A stretch of 64,000 bases of DNA from Channa striata (Eukaryota; Chordata; Actinopteri; Anabantiformes; Channidae): contig CM065179.1 of the NCBI GenBank assembly GCA_033026295.1, positions 22,189,275 through 22,253,274 of the forward strand, read 5' to 3'. Below the pieces are notes generated by a model. It was not told the DNA's origin. It saw only the letters and a program-made list of their open reading frames with translations, and did not search any database. Position numbers and translations under genes: made by a program. Shown here piece by piece: positions 12,601 through 24,600 of the stretch (positions are counted from its first letter, which is position 1; the number at the start of each line of letters is the position of its first letter).

Positions 12601-15600
12601 AAGTGAAAGTGTGTATCATCTTATCTTATATGGTCTAATGGTGAGTTTCAGGTCGGCATCTAAAGCAATGTAACCAACATGTAGCAGCGGTTTATCTACC
12701 CTTGACCCTTCGGTGCAAATATGATGTTGTTCCCTGTTTTATGCTCAAGAAGATCAGAAAAAAAACTGAAAAAAAGACAAATCCTGGGCTTGTCTGTTGA
12801 TTACATGACTCACTGGGCGCATTAATGCTATTACACAAATGTGCAAGATATGTTGTTTGTTTGTTTGAATATTCCTTGAGAGTGGCACTCACCCACTTCA
12901 CAGTGTTTTCCAGTGAATCTGTAAGGACACACACATTTGTAGCTCCCTGCTTCTTCCTTACAGGAGCCTCCGTTGCGACAGGGACCAGAAGCACAGATAC
13001 TGAGTCTAACTGAAAATAGACAGGGAGGAGGAATCCTTCAAGTGGAGACTACAACTAGAATTTAATCATGCAAAAAAAAAAAAAATCAGTGCACTTTAAT
13101 TCCAGTCATTAATTAGAAATATCGCTCACAACTTAGTCAATAGTACAAATTAACATAAGCCTGTCTGCATTATAATCTTACGAGTAATGGCATGTTTCTT
13201 GATGCAACTAAAGCCAGGGTGCAGCTTGACTAATAACCCAAGAGTCTGAAGGATGCTTTGATATGATTGTTTTATAAATTAATGTGTCAGTCACGCTACC
13301 TTTCTCACAGTGCTTCCCCCAGTATCCATATTTGCATTCGCAGGTGTAGCCTCCATCCCGCTCGTAGCAGTAGCCCCCATTCAGACACGGAGAGGAGTCA
13401 CAGGCCGATCGCGGCTGTACTGAAAAGCACACACCGAGACTTGACTGTGTTCCATTGCACTGGTAAACCTCCTAAAATGTATTTAAGAACATTGGCTTGT
13501 TCCAACCTTTAAAAAAATATATTATTCCTCATTTTATAATAAAAAACAAAAGTTGCAAGAGCACTTAACAAAAACATCAATAATTTTGAAACCTGTCCCA
13601 GTCATAAATATAAACAGCAAATGTGACCATTCCTGTTTACGCATAGCCCAATGTGCTTGTTGCTACAGTAACCAGTCAGCTGCAACATGTCCTGTTGTTG
13701 GGTAGTTGTCTGAGGCTCTTACCATAGGGATAGAAGTCTTTATGATCTAGTTCGGTCACACTGGTCTGACATGTACACAGGTAAGTTCCCCCATACTCCA
13801 AACACGGACCTCCATCTGGACACGGCCTGCTGTTGCTGCAAGGTGTCTGGGTTACTTCTGAGAAAAAGGGATTCTGAGTCAGGTTCCCAAAGTCTGGACA
13901 AATGGCACCTGGTCTGAGATATTGATATTGTTTCCCATTCATCAAAGCTCCTGTGGCACACCTGATAGGATTAACTGTATCACACTCACCAAACTGACAG
14001 TAAAGTCCTGTGTAGCCTGAGGGGCATTCACAGGTCCCATTGATGTCCACACAGACACCCCCGTTTTGGCAAAGACATTCCTCTGTTGACACAGTGGGAG
14101 AGAGTGTGTGTGAGAATGAGAGAGAGGTTCATACTGTAGCTGGAAAGTTTGCTTGAGCTACTTGAAAGCAAGTCCTTAAATTATGTTAAGTTTTCAGTAT
14201 TGGCCTGAGTCTAAACATAGGGAGAAAGTATAAATGGTCAACATGTGTAACATATGCTGAGCGTCTTTCATCTGCGATACTGTAAACTTTGTATTTGATT
14301 CTCTGTCATTTCTCTTCTCCTAATCTTTTCCAACAAAGTACACGGGACCAGAAGATTGCCAGTCAGCATGCAGCACATCCGCTCCGTACAAATTGTAAGA
14401 ATGTTTTTATTTTCCTCTCCTTCCTAATTGCAGCGGTGGATCAAAGGACGTGGCCATATCACAGCTACATGCTTGTCCTTTGAAGTCGTGGGAGCTTGGT
14501 GAAGGGTATTATTTTTCTGATGATATGGAGCATATTTTGTGACCAAAATGTATGGCCCCAAGGGCAATTAATGGATTGTTAATTTGCAAGAGCCACTTTC
14601 ATTGGCCACCTGTGCCGCACGGGCCCTTTGATCTGAGGGCCTGATTAGGCACTTCAGAGTCCCACTACATTTGCTTCCTTGGAGGACCATGTTCCTTTTT
14701 CCACTGTGGCGTCCAAGTGAGCCAGGCAGGAAAGTATTTGGGAGATTTAAGAGAGCCTATATAAGCAGTGATAGTTATTTCAGCTCAAGGGTGAGAAATA
14801 GCATGCATGTGCAATAGCTGAAATACCATTAAGAGCGTTTGGTAAAAAAAGAAGAAAAAAGTAACTGTTATCAGAAAGCGGCAATAACCTCTGATGGGAA
14901 CTCAAATTACCTTTAAAGGGAACACAAGTTATCTGCTATCAAAAATACTGCGTAGTACGTTAGAGACATTGAATATAAACCAAACTGATTTTTATATCTA
15001 TTTATAAAATGAAGATATGAAGAGTTAGGCGAGGATGATTGTGCTTTTACACATTCTGTGTTCATATTGCCCTATGGTTATGCAAGGAGCAGCTGTGCTT
15101 GAAACTATAGTGTGGTGCAATGGCTGGCTTCCAGAGAAGCAAGTAGCGGTGTGAAAGCATGCATATTTCAACAGCTCGGTCTGAAGAAATGACCTGAATA
15201 CCAAAGAGCAGCTTTGACTCATAAACAAGTCTTTTTAAGTCTAGACAAAGCACTTCCTCTTGTTGGTAAACTAATAAAAGGTGCTATAAAACAATTATTC
15301 ACAGCATCAAGCGACTGGTTCCCGTAGTAAACTGGGTGAGACCATGTCAGTTACGATAATTACAATAATCCATCATCACAGCAGCCTCTTCCAGGGCAGA
15401 GCTCCAAATTCCTGTGGGATAGCACAGCTCCTCTTCAAATACCCCAGTCTGCTCGCTACCTGCCCAGCTGCCTGCAGTAAGTATCAGCCAGTCAAGTCGT
15501 CAGTACACTACCTTCACACTCGTCACCACGAAAGCCTGGCGGCCTTTATGTACAGCTGTAGATTCCTGAGCCTGCCCATTCACAAATGTGGTGCATCTTG

Positions 15601-18600
15601 CAATCTTCCTCTTTACATAAAGGTGCTAAATACATGCAGAAGTGTATGTAAAAAAGCTTAAAAAAAAAGAAACTGCTTTTACCTGTTTGGTTTTCTTCCT
15701 CGGTTGAATTGACCTGAAGTGCCACCAGCTCTGGAAGAGGAACATTTGAAGGTGGTGTAAAGGGTTAGTTCATTCAGCAAAGCATAAAGCACATTTCCTC
15801 ACTAGCAATCTGGAATATAGCAGTAAAACTACTTTGGGTGGTGTGGAGATGTATGCTGGCACCCATTTACAAAGGACGGAATGTAGTTACAGCATTAAAA
15901 TGTAAAAAAAAACAAAACAGATGAAAATAATTTCCAGAAACATATGTCCCTGTTGGTCTGGTCAATCCATATACTATACACCAATGTCAATAATTTCTAC
16001 AACAGAACAAATCTCTGACAGAAACGTACACTGCAAGATTCTTTTCACTTCAATTACATTGAGGTTACAGCAGCAATCTTATTCTTGAGTGATTCCCAAA
16101 AATCTAGGAAAATGTACCTAAATAGTATTTACAAATTAGGAATCATCAGGAAACACAGTGTCACAGTATTTTAATCTAAGAAAGCAAACAAAATGTCGGT
16201 TTATGTGTGAATAAAAAAGCTGAATTGGCCAATATATCAGTGTGAATCATTCTTAAACTAAGACTTGTGCAGATAGTAACAGATGCATCACTAGACTGGC
16301 ATGTAGCTACTGTAAGGAGACGGACAATCTTTTAAAAAATGTGCATATGTTTCAATCCTATGACAACTACCTGTATAGCAGAGGTACAAACTCTAGCAAA
16401 GGGTTCTTTTTTCAAATCTTCAAGTGTTGATTCAGATCCCCGTTCTCCATAACAAAATCAGGACCACCAGTCTTAATGTTGTGGCTGACTGGTATATTGA
16501 CAAGTGAGGTGGACGTGTTCCTATACAGATGAAGCTACACAGTAGTTTCTGCTATTACAGCTTAAATGTTGTTTTTTTATAACATTTTTTGTTAAATGTG
16601 TGTTGTTCTATTATTGTAATAGCAAATTTTTTGAGAAATCTAATAAAGTACGTACGTATGTTACAAAGTATGATAGAAAAGTCTGTTGTAGCAAAAGCTG
16701 GAACTCGTAACTGGGTCAAAGAATCTGGTGTATCAGTGAAAACAAACCAGCTCATTTAAACAAAGTTTCTGGCCATATTAGAGCGCGGCGTTGGTCAGAC
16801 TTAGGAAGGACTACATTTAAGTGAGCCTAACTGAAAGGAGAAAGCAGAATGTTTTCTATCAAGGAGTACGTCACAAACACGCTTCTCTGGCAGGATCCAA
16901 ATTCAGTTCAAGTCACCTGTGTCACACAGCATTCCGGTGAAGGCGACCGGACAGACACAGCTAAAGCTGGCCACCTGATCAACGCACTCTCCTCCATTGT
17001 GACAGGGCTGCGATTCGCATTCGTCAATGTCTAAAGGATACACAAAAGTCACTTAATGAGAGGAAAGAACTGTATGTGCTGTTGATTTAGTTTCACGTTA
17101 GGATTTTTCAATTTTCACATGGAAATGCAAGATTTTGTTTCACTTAATTTCCCTTCTGAAAGCATAGAGTTTCACCGACCAGGTGTCTGGTATTAAGACT
17201 AATCCAGTCTCATGTAGAAACAAGGTCTCATGAACTACCCCATGCCTGATAATTTAATTCCCCACCAGGTTCAAGTTTCATCAACAATCAATCACAAGAG
17301 TAGTGAGATTAGAAACGTTTTCGTGGAAACCGACCTGAGATCGGCAAACTTTCTCACTGTGCTTCATGTGCTACAGTGTGTGACCCAAGAAAAAAAGATG
17401 TTTGCAAATCCTTTCAACCGTAACCTTAACTTGGACCCACTTATCTAGTCAGACTGGAAAACTCTTTGGACAAAAGCAGCTGCCAAATGACTGGGTTTGA
17501 TGCAGAAAGCAGCAGAAAATATTTCCTCTGCAGGGAGATGCCTACTTTACTTCAGGACTGTGAAAGCCAACGCTCACCTGTCTCACACAGGACACCAGTG
17601 TAACCTGGTTCACACACACAGGCGAAACTGCCAGCGCCTTGGACACACAGCGCGTTGTTGAGGCATGGTCTGTCTTTGCACTCGTCAATGTCTACACACA
17701 AACATACACAGACACACTCATGGAATATTTACTCAGCTGATTAATATATCCGCCACACTGCTCCACTCACTCTGCAAGTATGTGCTGCTGGCTGTGAAAC
17801 GTGTTAGAAGAGGTTTGATACATCTCCACGGTCTGGACTGTGGGAATAGGCACAGAAGCTCTAGAGAGGCTGAGCAAGATATTCTAAAAAAAAGTTTGTG
17901 GCGCGTGGAGAGTGCTAAATTATGCAAAAAATATTTTACTTTACGAGCTATTTCCAAGAGGCAGTATGGAATTCAAAATACATATTCTTTAAAACAACTT
18001 CAATCCTCGTTTCAATATAGTTGGAATAAAGATAATTCTCAATTGTACCTGTTTCACACAGAACCCCAGTGTATCCAGGAGGACACTGACAGATGAAACT
18101 ATTAATCTGGTCCATACAAGTTCCTTCATTCTGGCAAGGATGTGAGGCACACTCATTGACATCTGGAGAGACAGGGAGCAATACAAAGAGGGTAGTATGA
18201 CTTTTTTTAATTAGAAACAAATTATCTAGCCAAAGCAGAAGGTTGGTCAAACCGGTAATTTCCCAGGATAATGGCACACGAAATTGATAGAGGTATTAAA
18301 GGAATATCCGGGTGTCCTTTTGGCCAGTCAGGTAAATTCAAATGTTCTTTTCTTATTTTACAAGTTGGCTTTATTTTCGCTGGCTGTACTCCGGTAGATA
18401 GTGTGCAGTGTGTGTCGAACACAGCAGAGCAGGAAGTGGTGTCAGACATAACTCACCAATCTGACATCGTCGACCCGTGAAGCCGGCCAAGCAGGAGCAA
18501 GTAAAGGAGGGGTTGCCTGTAATACAGTCGTCAATGCACTGGCCTCCATTCAGGCACGGTCGCAGGTGTGGGCACACTGATGCTGCAGATAGAGGTCAAG

Positions 18601-21600
18601 GTAACATGTGCCCTGGAGGAAAACGTATGAAGACAGCGAGGGACAGATGAAATAATCTCTACTTACTGGAGTTACTGCAGCCACCAACTTCCACATTTGC
18701 ATCGTCTATGCGGAAGACCCATCTGCCGGGGTAGCCAACGTTGGTGGTTCCCTCGACGTTCACCACATCAGCCGTGCGAGAACCGGGGATGTTGAAATAG
18801 CGCTTGCCATCACCAGCATTGAAACCTGCCTGGGAGAGTGAAGACACAAAAAAAAAAACAAGAATGAGGCAGACATAAGAAATCGTAACTGAATTACACT
18901 TTAGACACACGGTGAAGGGAAAGTCGGTCATGCTGCACATTCCACATCTGACCATCGCTATAAGCAAATAACCATGTGATCTTACCTGCGCCGCAATTCC
19001 TTCCAGCCCAGCCAGGTTTCCTCCGCTGCTGGCATGCATGCCTGTGGTCCAAGTAATATTATTGTACTGGAATATAGTGAAGGAAAGCTCCCCATCTGTA
19101 ATGAGCACCACTTGGAAAGTATTTACCTGCACAAAGAGGAACAGGCTCAGCTAAACCATTTCCTGATTTCTAGGAAACTGCAATAATGCACGCATCTAAC
19201 ACGGTCTTCATTTTAATTATACAGATTCCTAAATGTTAGTCAAGCTAGAGCCATAAAAGACTTTCCTGGGTCTGTTTTGTTGGGACAAGAAATTCACAGA
19301 TCCCACTAGGATTCTTGGAACTTCAGAAACATCAGCTTTTTTCAAATTGTTATTCAAACAATTCATCTGTTTCAGATGACAGTTTTAAGATATATGCTAT
19401 CTTACTGTGCAAAGTGCTTTTATGGAATCTCAGCTTCAACATGTGCACTCAAGCTGTGAACTGTGCAGTCAGTGCATGGTAACTGGGAGTTTACTGGTTA
19501 TCATACAGATAAACCAATTACAGATCACACTAATGTGGGTCTTTCTATTTGAAATTTGTAATTCGCAAAAAACACAAAAAAGTTATGTGTGAGATCATAC
19601 CGGTGTAGATGAACTGCCTCCAAAGAAAGTAACCTGGTGCCATGTTGCAATGAGGACCCATGTAGCATTGAAGTTGGGAAATTCTGAGAAGTATGTCCTG
19701 ACGTCACCCGAGGCCCTACTCAACGTCGATGGGTCCTGGCTCTCTCTGTAGAAAATGCTACCTGCATGACGGTTGTCCACATCCGCCCAGAACGGCGCCA
19801 CAGCCCTCCGGTCCCCAGCGATTGGGAAAGCTACGGGTGTGAACTGAGACACCTCCCTCAGGAAAGACACAAGCCCATTGTTGTTAACCTGAGAATGAAA
19901 TACAGTGTGAGTTAAATTTAATGAAAAAGGCTAATGATAACATATGATAATATATATATATCTATCTCACATTAACCACTGGAGCTTGGTTATATGCGTA
20001 GGTGGGGTTACTGTGGGAGTACACAACAGGACAAACATAAGTGGACAAGCAGACGTATTCTGACCTCATGGGTCACTCAGCAGGACGGGGCAGTGGACAT
20101 GTTCACACGCCCCATGTAGAAAACAGATGCTACTTTAATTCCCTGAAAAGTCAGCAGCTGAGAAAACCAGGTTTCTGCTGCTCCGGCACCTGCAAAGTTA
20201 TCGCACCAAGACGAACATTTGTGATATTTATACCCGCAAAAAAGGAATCTTTCCACCAGCTGACCATTCAGCACGGCACATCACTGCAAATGGAATGGAC
20301 AGTTCAGCAATTTAAAGACAACTGTTACAAATACTCCCAACATTTAAAAGATGAAACCATGCTTTTATCATTAGAAGAGTAAATGACAGATTTATAATGT
20401 CACTTGGTGAAAATAGGCCTAACATGGAGATCTCAGAGCAAACTCAGCATCTATTTAGAGGTGTGTTACTGTCTGCCTGACAAAATTAAGTCCAACATTC
20501 CTTGTCCCTCTGTTTTAGCTTCTCCGGGGGTAAATATCGGACTCATTATGTTCTCTAACTTCTTCCAGCATTTTGGGGATAACAGCTGGAAACAAAGTTG
20601 AAAAAAAAAAAACTGTTATATTACAGGCTCTAAAACTAAAATAATCAATACTAAGAACTGTTCAAGGGAATAGATTCATCAATTAGAACGTCCCAAGACC
20701 CTAACTGCTAAACCTAAGTGACAAAGAAAGTTCTCCAAAAAAACAAAAAAAACACTGAATTCCCATAAAGGGGTTTCATTCATACATCGTTTCTGTGTGT
20801 TCTCTGCAACCAGATCCAACTCACCACTGCATTTATTCTGTTTCCTAAAAAATAAAAACACTGATGTGAACTTTGCCTCCTTCTATTCAAGCCAAGTGGC
20901 ATATGACAGTGACAAAGCAACATCAGATGACTCGGCTTTGCTTCCTGTATGTATGAAAACCATAATTTGAAGGACTCTGCTGTAAAAACAGCAGAGGAAG
21001 TTTTGTTTGGCAAGGGACGGGGGCTCCGTTAATTGCCTGACCACAGTCTTCCCCTCTACATCAGCCCAATGTGGTGAGAGCGTGGCCAATGTGGGGAAAA
21101 CGAGGACCAAGTACAAGGGCAGGGCGTAGGGGTCAGCCAGAGCGCCATCTGATACCAGGAGGAAACACGACAGAGGGCACACGGCTGAACGAACGAAGAG
21201 ATGGACGTGAATTACAAAGCTCCCACACCCACAGAGCCACTAATGAGAGACCTGTGGTGGACGTGGTCTGGAAGTCACCCATCTTACAGCTAAATTAGTG
21301 TATGAAATCATGTTGAACGCTAAATCGGCTTTTTTACTCCAGCAATCGCATAATCCAATCTCTTATAGCATCTGGGACTCTTTGAAAAATATATTTCTCC
21401 CTTGTTTAGATTTTTAGGGGACTAGTTTGACTTGGAATTCACCTGAGAGGAATTTAAACTGAACATGGGACTTTTATTTGACTTGCACTCATGAATTACA
21501 GCGACCTTATAACTAGAGCATGCACCCAGTGGTTCTGCATCACACGTCTGTGACAGTGAATGAGTGCAGAGCAGCTTTGTGTTATGCTGTAACATGACCG

Positions 21601-24600
21601 AGGTCGGAATTACAGGGGAGAGAGGTGCGATCAGTCAACCTTGTAAGAAGCATCTCTCTCTCCATATTTCTTTTTCTCACTCTCAATGGTGCCACTTCAC
21701 TCTACAACTCCCCTGTTATTTTTTGGGAACTTTTTGCCGGATACATGCAGGATTTTGCTTGGGTGGTTTTCTTTAGAGCCGAGCAATTCACGGACTAAAA
21801 TAAACTTTCATCTGGCTTAAGTCAAGCCAAAGCAAATTCCTAAATGAAAAAGGTGCCCATGGATTGACTCAGGAAAACATTAGTTTTCCTTGTCAGAAAG
21901 TGAGGTTTCACAGTTACAAGCCTGTCCAATTATTTGACGAGAGCGAAGGAAGTGACTCCAGTCTTGACAGTCTGTGCAGGCCTGTAACTCCTTAGCCCTG
22001 ACTCACCTTTATCTACAAAGAGTTTAGAGTGAGGCAATAAATCCTGTCTTCAACAGAGTGGGAGAACTTGAATAGAGCTTTTATGGAATAGGTCGTTTGG
22101 AGAGATGGTAAAAAGTACCTTGGTGAACTATGTAACCAGTTTCTATGTTTGTTGAAAAATGTATTAAACATCATTTTGACCCTTCCGGCATAAAGCAAAC
22201 ACTCAGGGATGCTACATACATGTGCTGTAACCTTTAAGTTGTTTTTGCACAAACAAGCTTGTAATCTATTTATCTGCTGGATAGCAATACATTTTCAGAT
22301 TTTTGTACAGTATGTGCAGATAAATCTCTTGCAAAATATATAATCAGTGTCACATCTTTTATTACACACATACATGCATATGTTGGAAAGCGCCCACACA
22401 CGAGTGCAAAGAATAACACTTAACACTTAACACTTGGAAGAAGAAGAGCAGTTGTGTAATCTGTTCAGAGTGCACATACATTCTAGTCAGCATAAAATGT
22501 AATTTGTGTACAAATATCGGATTATGTTGTACGTCTAAATACCAGAAATTACAGCATGTGTTTGACCATTTCAACACATACAACAAGCCCCTTGAGGATC
22601 TTATCCACTCTCCATGTGAATCTATCAACTATAAACACTTTGATCATAACCACCTATTCTTACATCTGCTTTTAAACTTGTGTTCTTTCCTTTCTAACCT
22701 TGGATGCCCTCCTTTCTGTTACACTGGCCGTCCATAAGAGTAGCTGTTCCATGAACTGCATTGTTTGGAAGCCCCTAAGACACTTTGCAGATACATCTGT
22801 GTTGTGTTAAAGTGATCGGTCATTTCTCAGATAAAGCAGATGGACAGTTCCAGGGAGGAGACCCCTGCCATGTTATCTGAGGCATGGGAGAAGGGGCTGG
22901 GGTAGAGCAGGAGAGACCCCACAAGCATGCCAGATGCAAACCATAACAGAGGGACAGCCAGTTCACCAGGAGGCAAAAGTGGCCCTGGAACAGGACCAAG
23001 TCTGGGGTATCCACATTTGTGGAAGGATTTTCAGGGGACATTAGAGATCTCAGTGAGCAAGTGTCGCATGGCTGTGACATTCACTAAGTCCACGGCTGTA
23101 TTTGTTCACCACAGCTGCTAAAAATAAGATGTCTTCCCTCAGGACAGGATGGGATGTGTTGTGAGGGGTTTAAAGGCACGTATATTGCTAAACAGAATCC
23201 GTTATGATAATGAAGCAAGACAGCACGCACAAACCATCTAAATCAGTTTGGTTCCACAGCTTCAATGTGGCAGTAGCCTGGAGGCTTGGAACAAACTCCT
23301 GGGAGAAACTATTCATTCAAATTTAGCCTTAAGTGCTTACTGAAATATTACCTGTTCAAAGCAGCTCTGTGGTGGCAGAGAACACCATGTGGCCCGGGCG
23401 CTTTGGAGCAGAAGTCGAATGAATTCAGGTGAGGCATTTAAAATGAGCGTGACTGTAATTTCAAGTGCCTGCCACAATCTGTTAAGGCTTGCGTGACTAC
23501 AGGATTGCAGTTCAATGAGATGCAAAGCCAGCTACAGGATATCACATCACAACTAACACAGCACATTTCAGAATGTGAAGTGCTTAGATTTGTATCTCTA
23601 TGAGATGATGATAATTCAATATATACACAACAAGCTGAGTAATTGGTCCTGCAACATGTCTTAGCGTGTCTAATTTAACAGTTGTGTATGAGGAAAATTA
23701 GAGAGATGCTAGACTAGAATTGATCGCAGAAGTCAAAAGAAACACAGTGATCCCACAGCTGTGATACATTTCTAAAACACTATACGCAAACAGCATTTAA
23801 ATAACTTGAACACTGGGTCACTGAAAGTGCACGGCGTGTAGATGCAAAAGAGTTTTAAAAATGTCTTCATTGGGAGACTGATCTCACCCCCTTGGGACAG
23901 GTGCTTAGATTAGAAAGACAATCTTTGACATTGCCCATTGTTGCCATGGTTCCTCAGCCTCCGCTGCCCACGGTTCGAAGCGGGGGGAGGAAGGCAGGGC
24001 ACAGAGCGAGGAGCTGTGGATTTGGAGAATGATTGTGGATGCGTAACCACAACAGGTGGTGTTGATTTAAGGGAGTTCTGCTTTTCCATGCACTGGAACT
24101 GAACCCAATACATGACAAAGGCAGATCAAAGTATGTTTCACTGTGGTGTGCGAAAATCCTTGTCAAACCATTCAGCTTCCTCCCATGAGCACTGTTTCTC
24201 TTTCTCCAGCGTGCATATTTTCCCCCTCTCTCTTTGAAAGCGAACTGCTCACAGATGCTCCGCGGCAACAGTAAGAACACAAACTGTCACTTTCTTTAGC
24301 ACACGTTTTTAGACTTATTAGAACAGGACTCACCACTGTTCTGCTAATAATTTCTCTCTCCCTCTCCCTTGGTGCACTTGAGAGCTCTCACAGTGCGTGA
24401 AGGGCAGATGTAGAGTTTAAGGATCGTGATAGAGGATTATGATTACACCCTCGGGGGGGAAAATGCGATATTCTACAAATGAGGTTACACAGCAGAAAAA
24501 TGTGAGCAGACAAACACATATACAAACTCTCAAAGGGCAGCGCAATGTAGAAGCTGGCTGTGTGCCAAATCTTATCTCCCTCAGGCTCTTATACTGTATA

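Larger units (their letters stand above)
11550..18582 (-). other. sned1: sned1 exons 5-14: first EGF-like array with follistatin-like insert
   Basis: Exons 5-8 each encode one EGF-like module; exons 6-8 are 114 nt long, and the modules open DVNEC, DIDEC and DIDEC, the calcium-binding EGF signature. Exon 9 (15730-15683) is a short linker. Exon 10 is an EGF-like module (CLCQNGGVC), and exon 11 (13857-13723) is a half-module, PCPDGGPCLEYGGTYLCTC. Exons 12, 13 and 14 are three more EGF modules; exon 14 has a short extra tail. All exons are phase 1-1, so any one could be lost or gained without shifting the frame. Exon 7 has LNNALC where most modules have NGG. Confidence 0.88.

Noticed and set aside
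20041..20382. 113-codon plus-strand frame in sned1 intron 1
   Set aside because: No recognised family and no supporting neighbours; treated as intronic noise.
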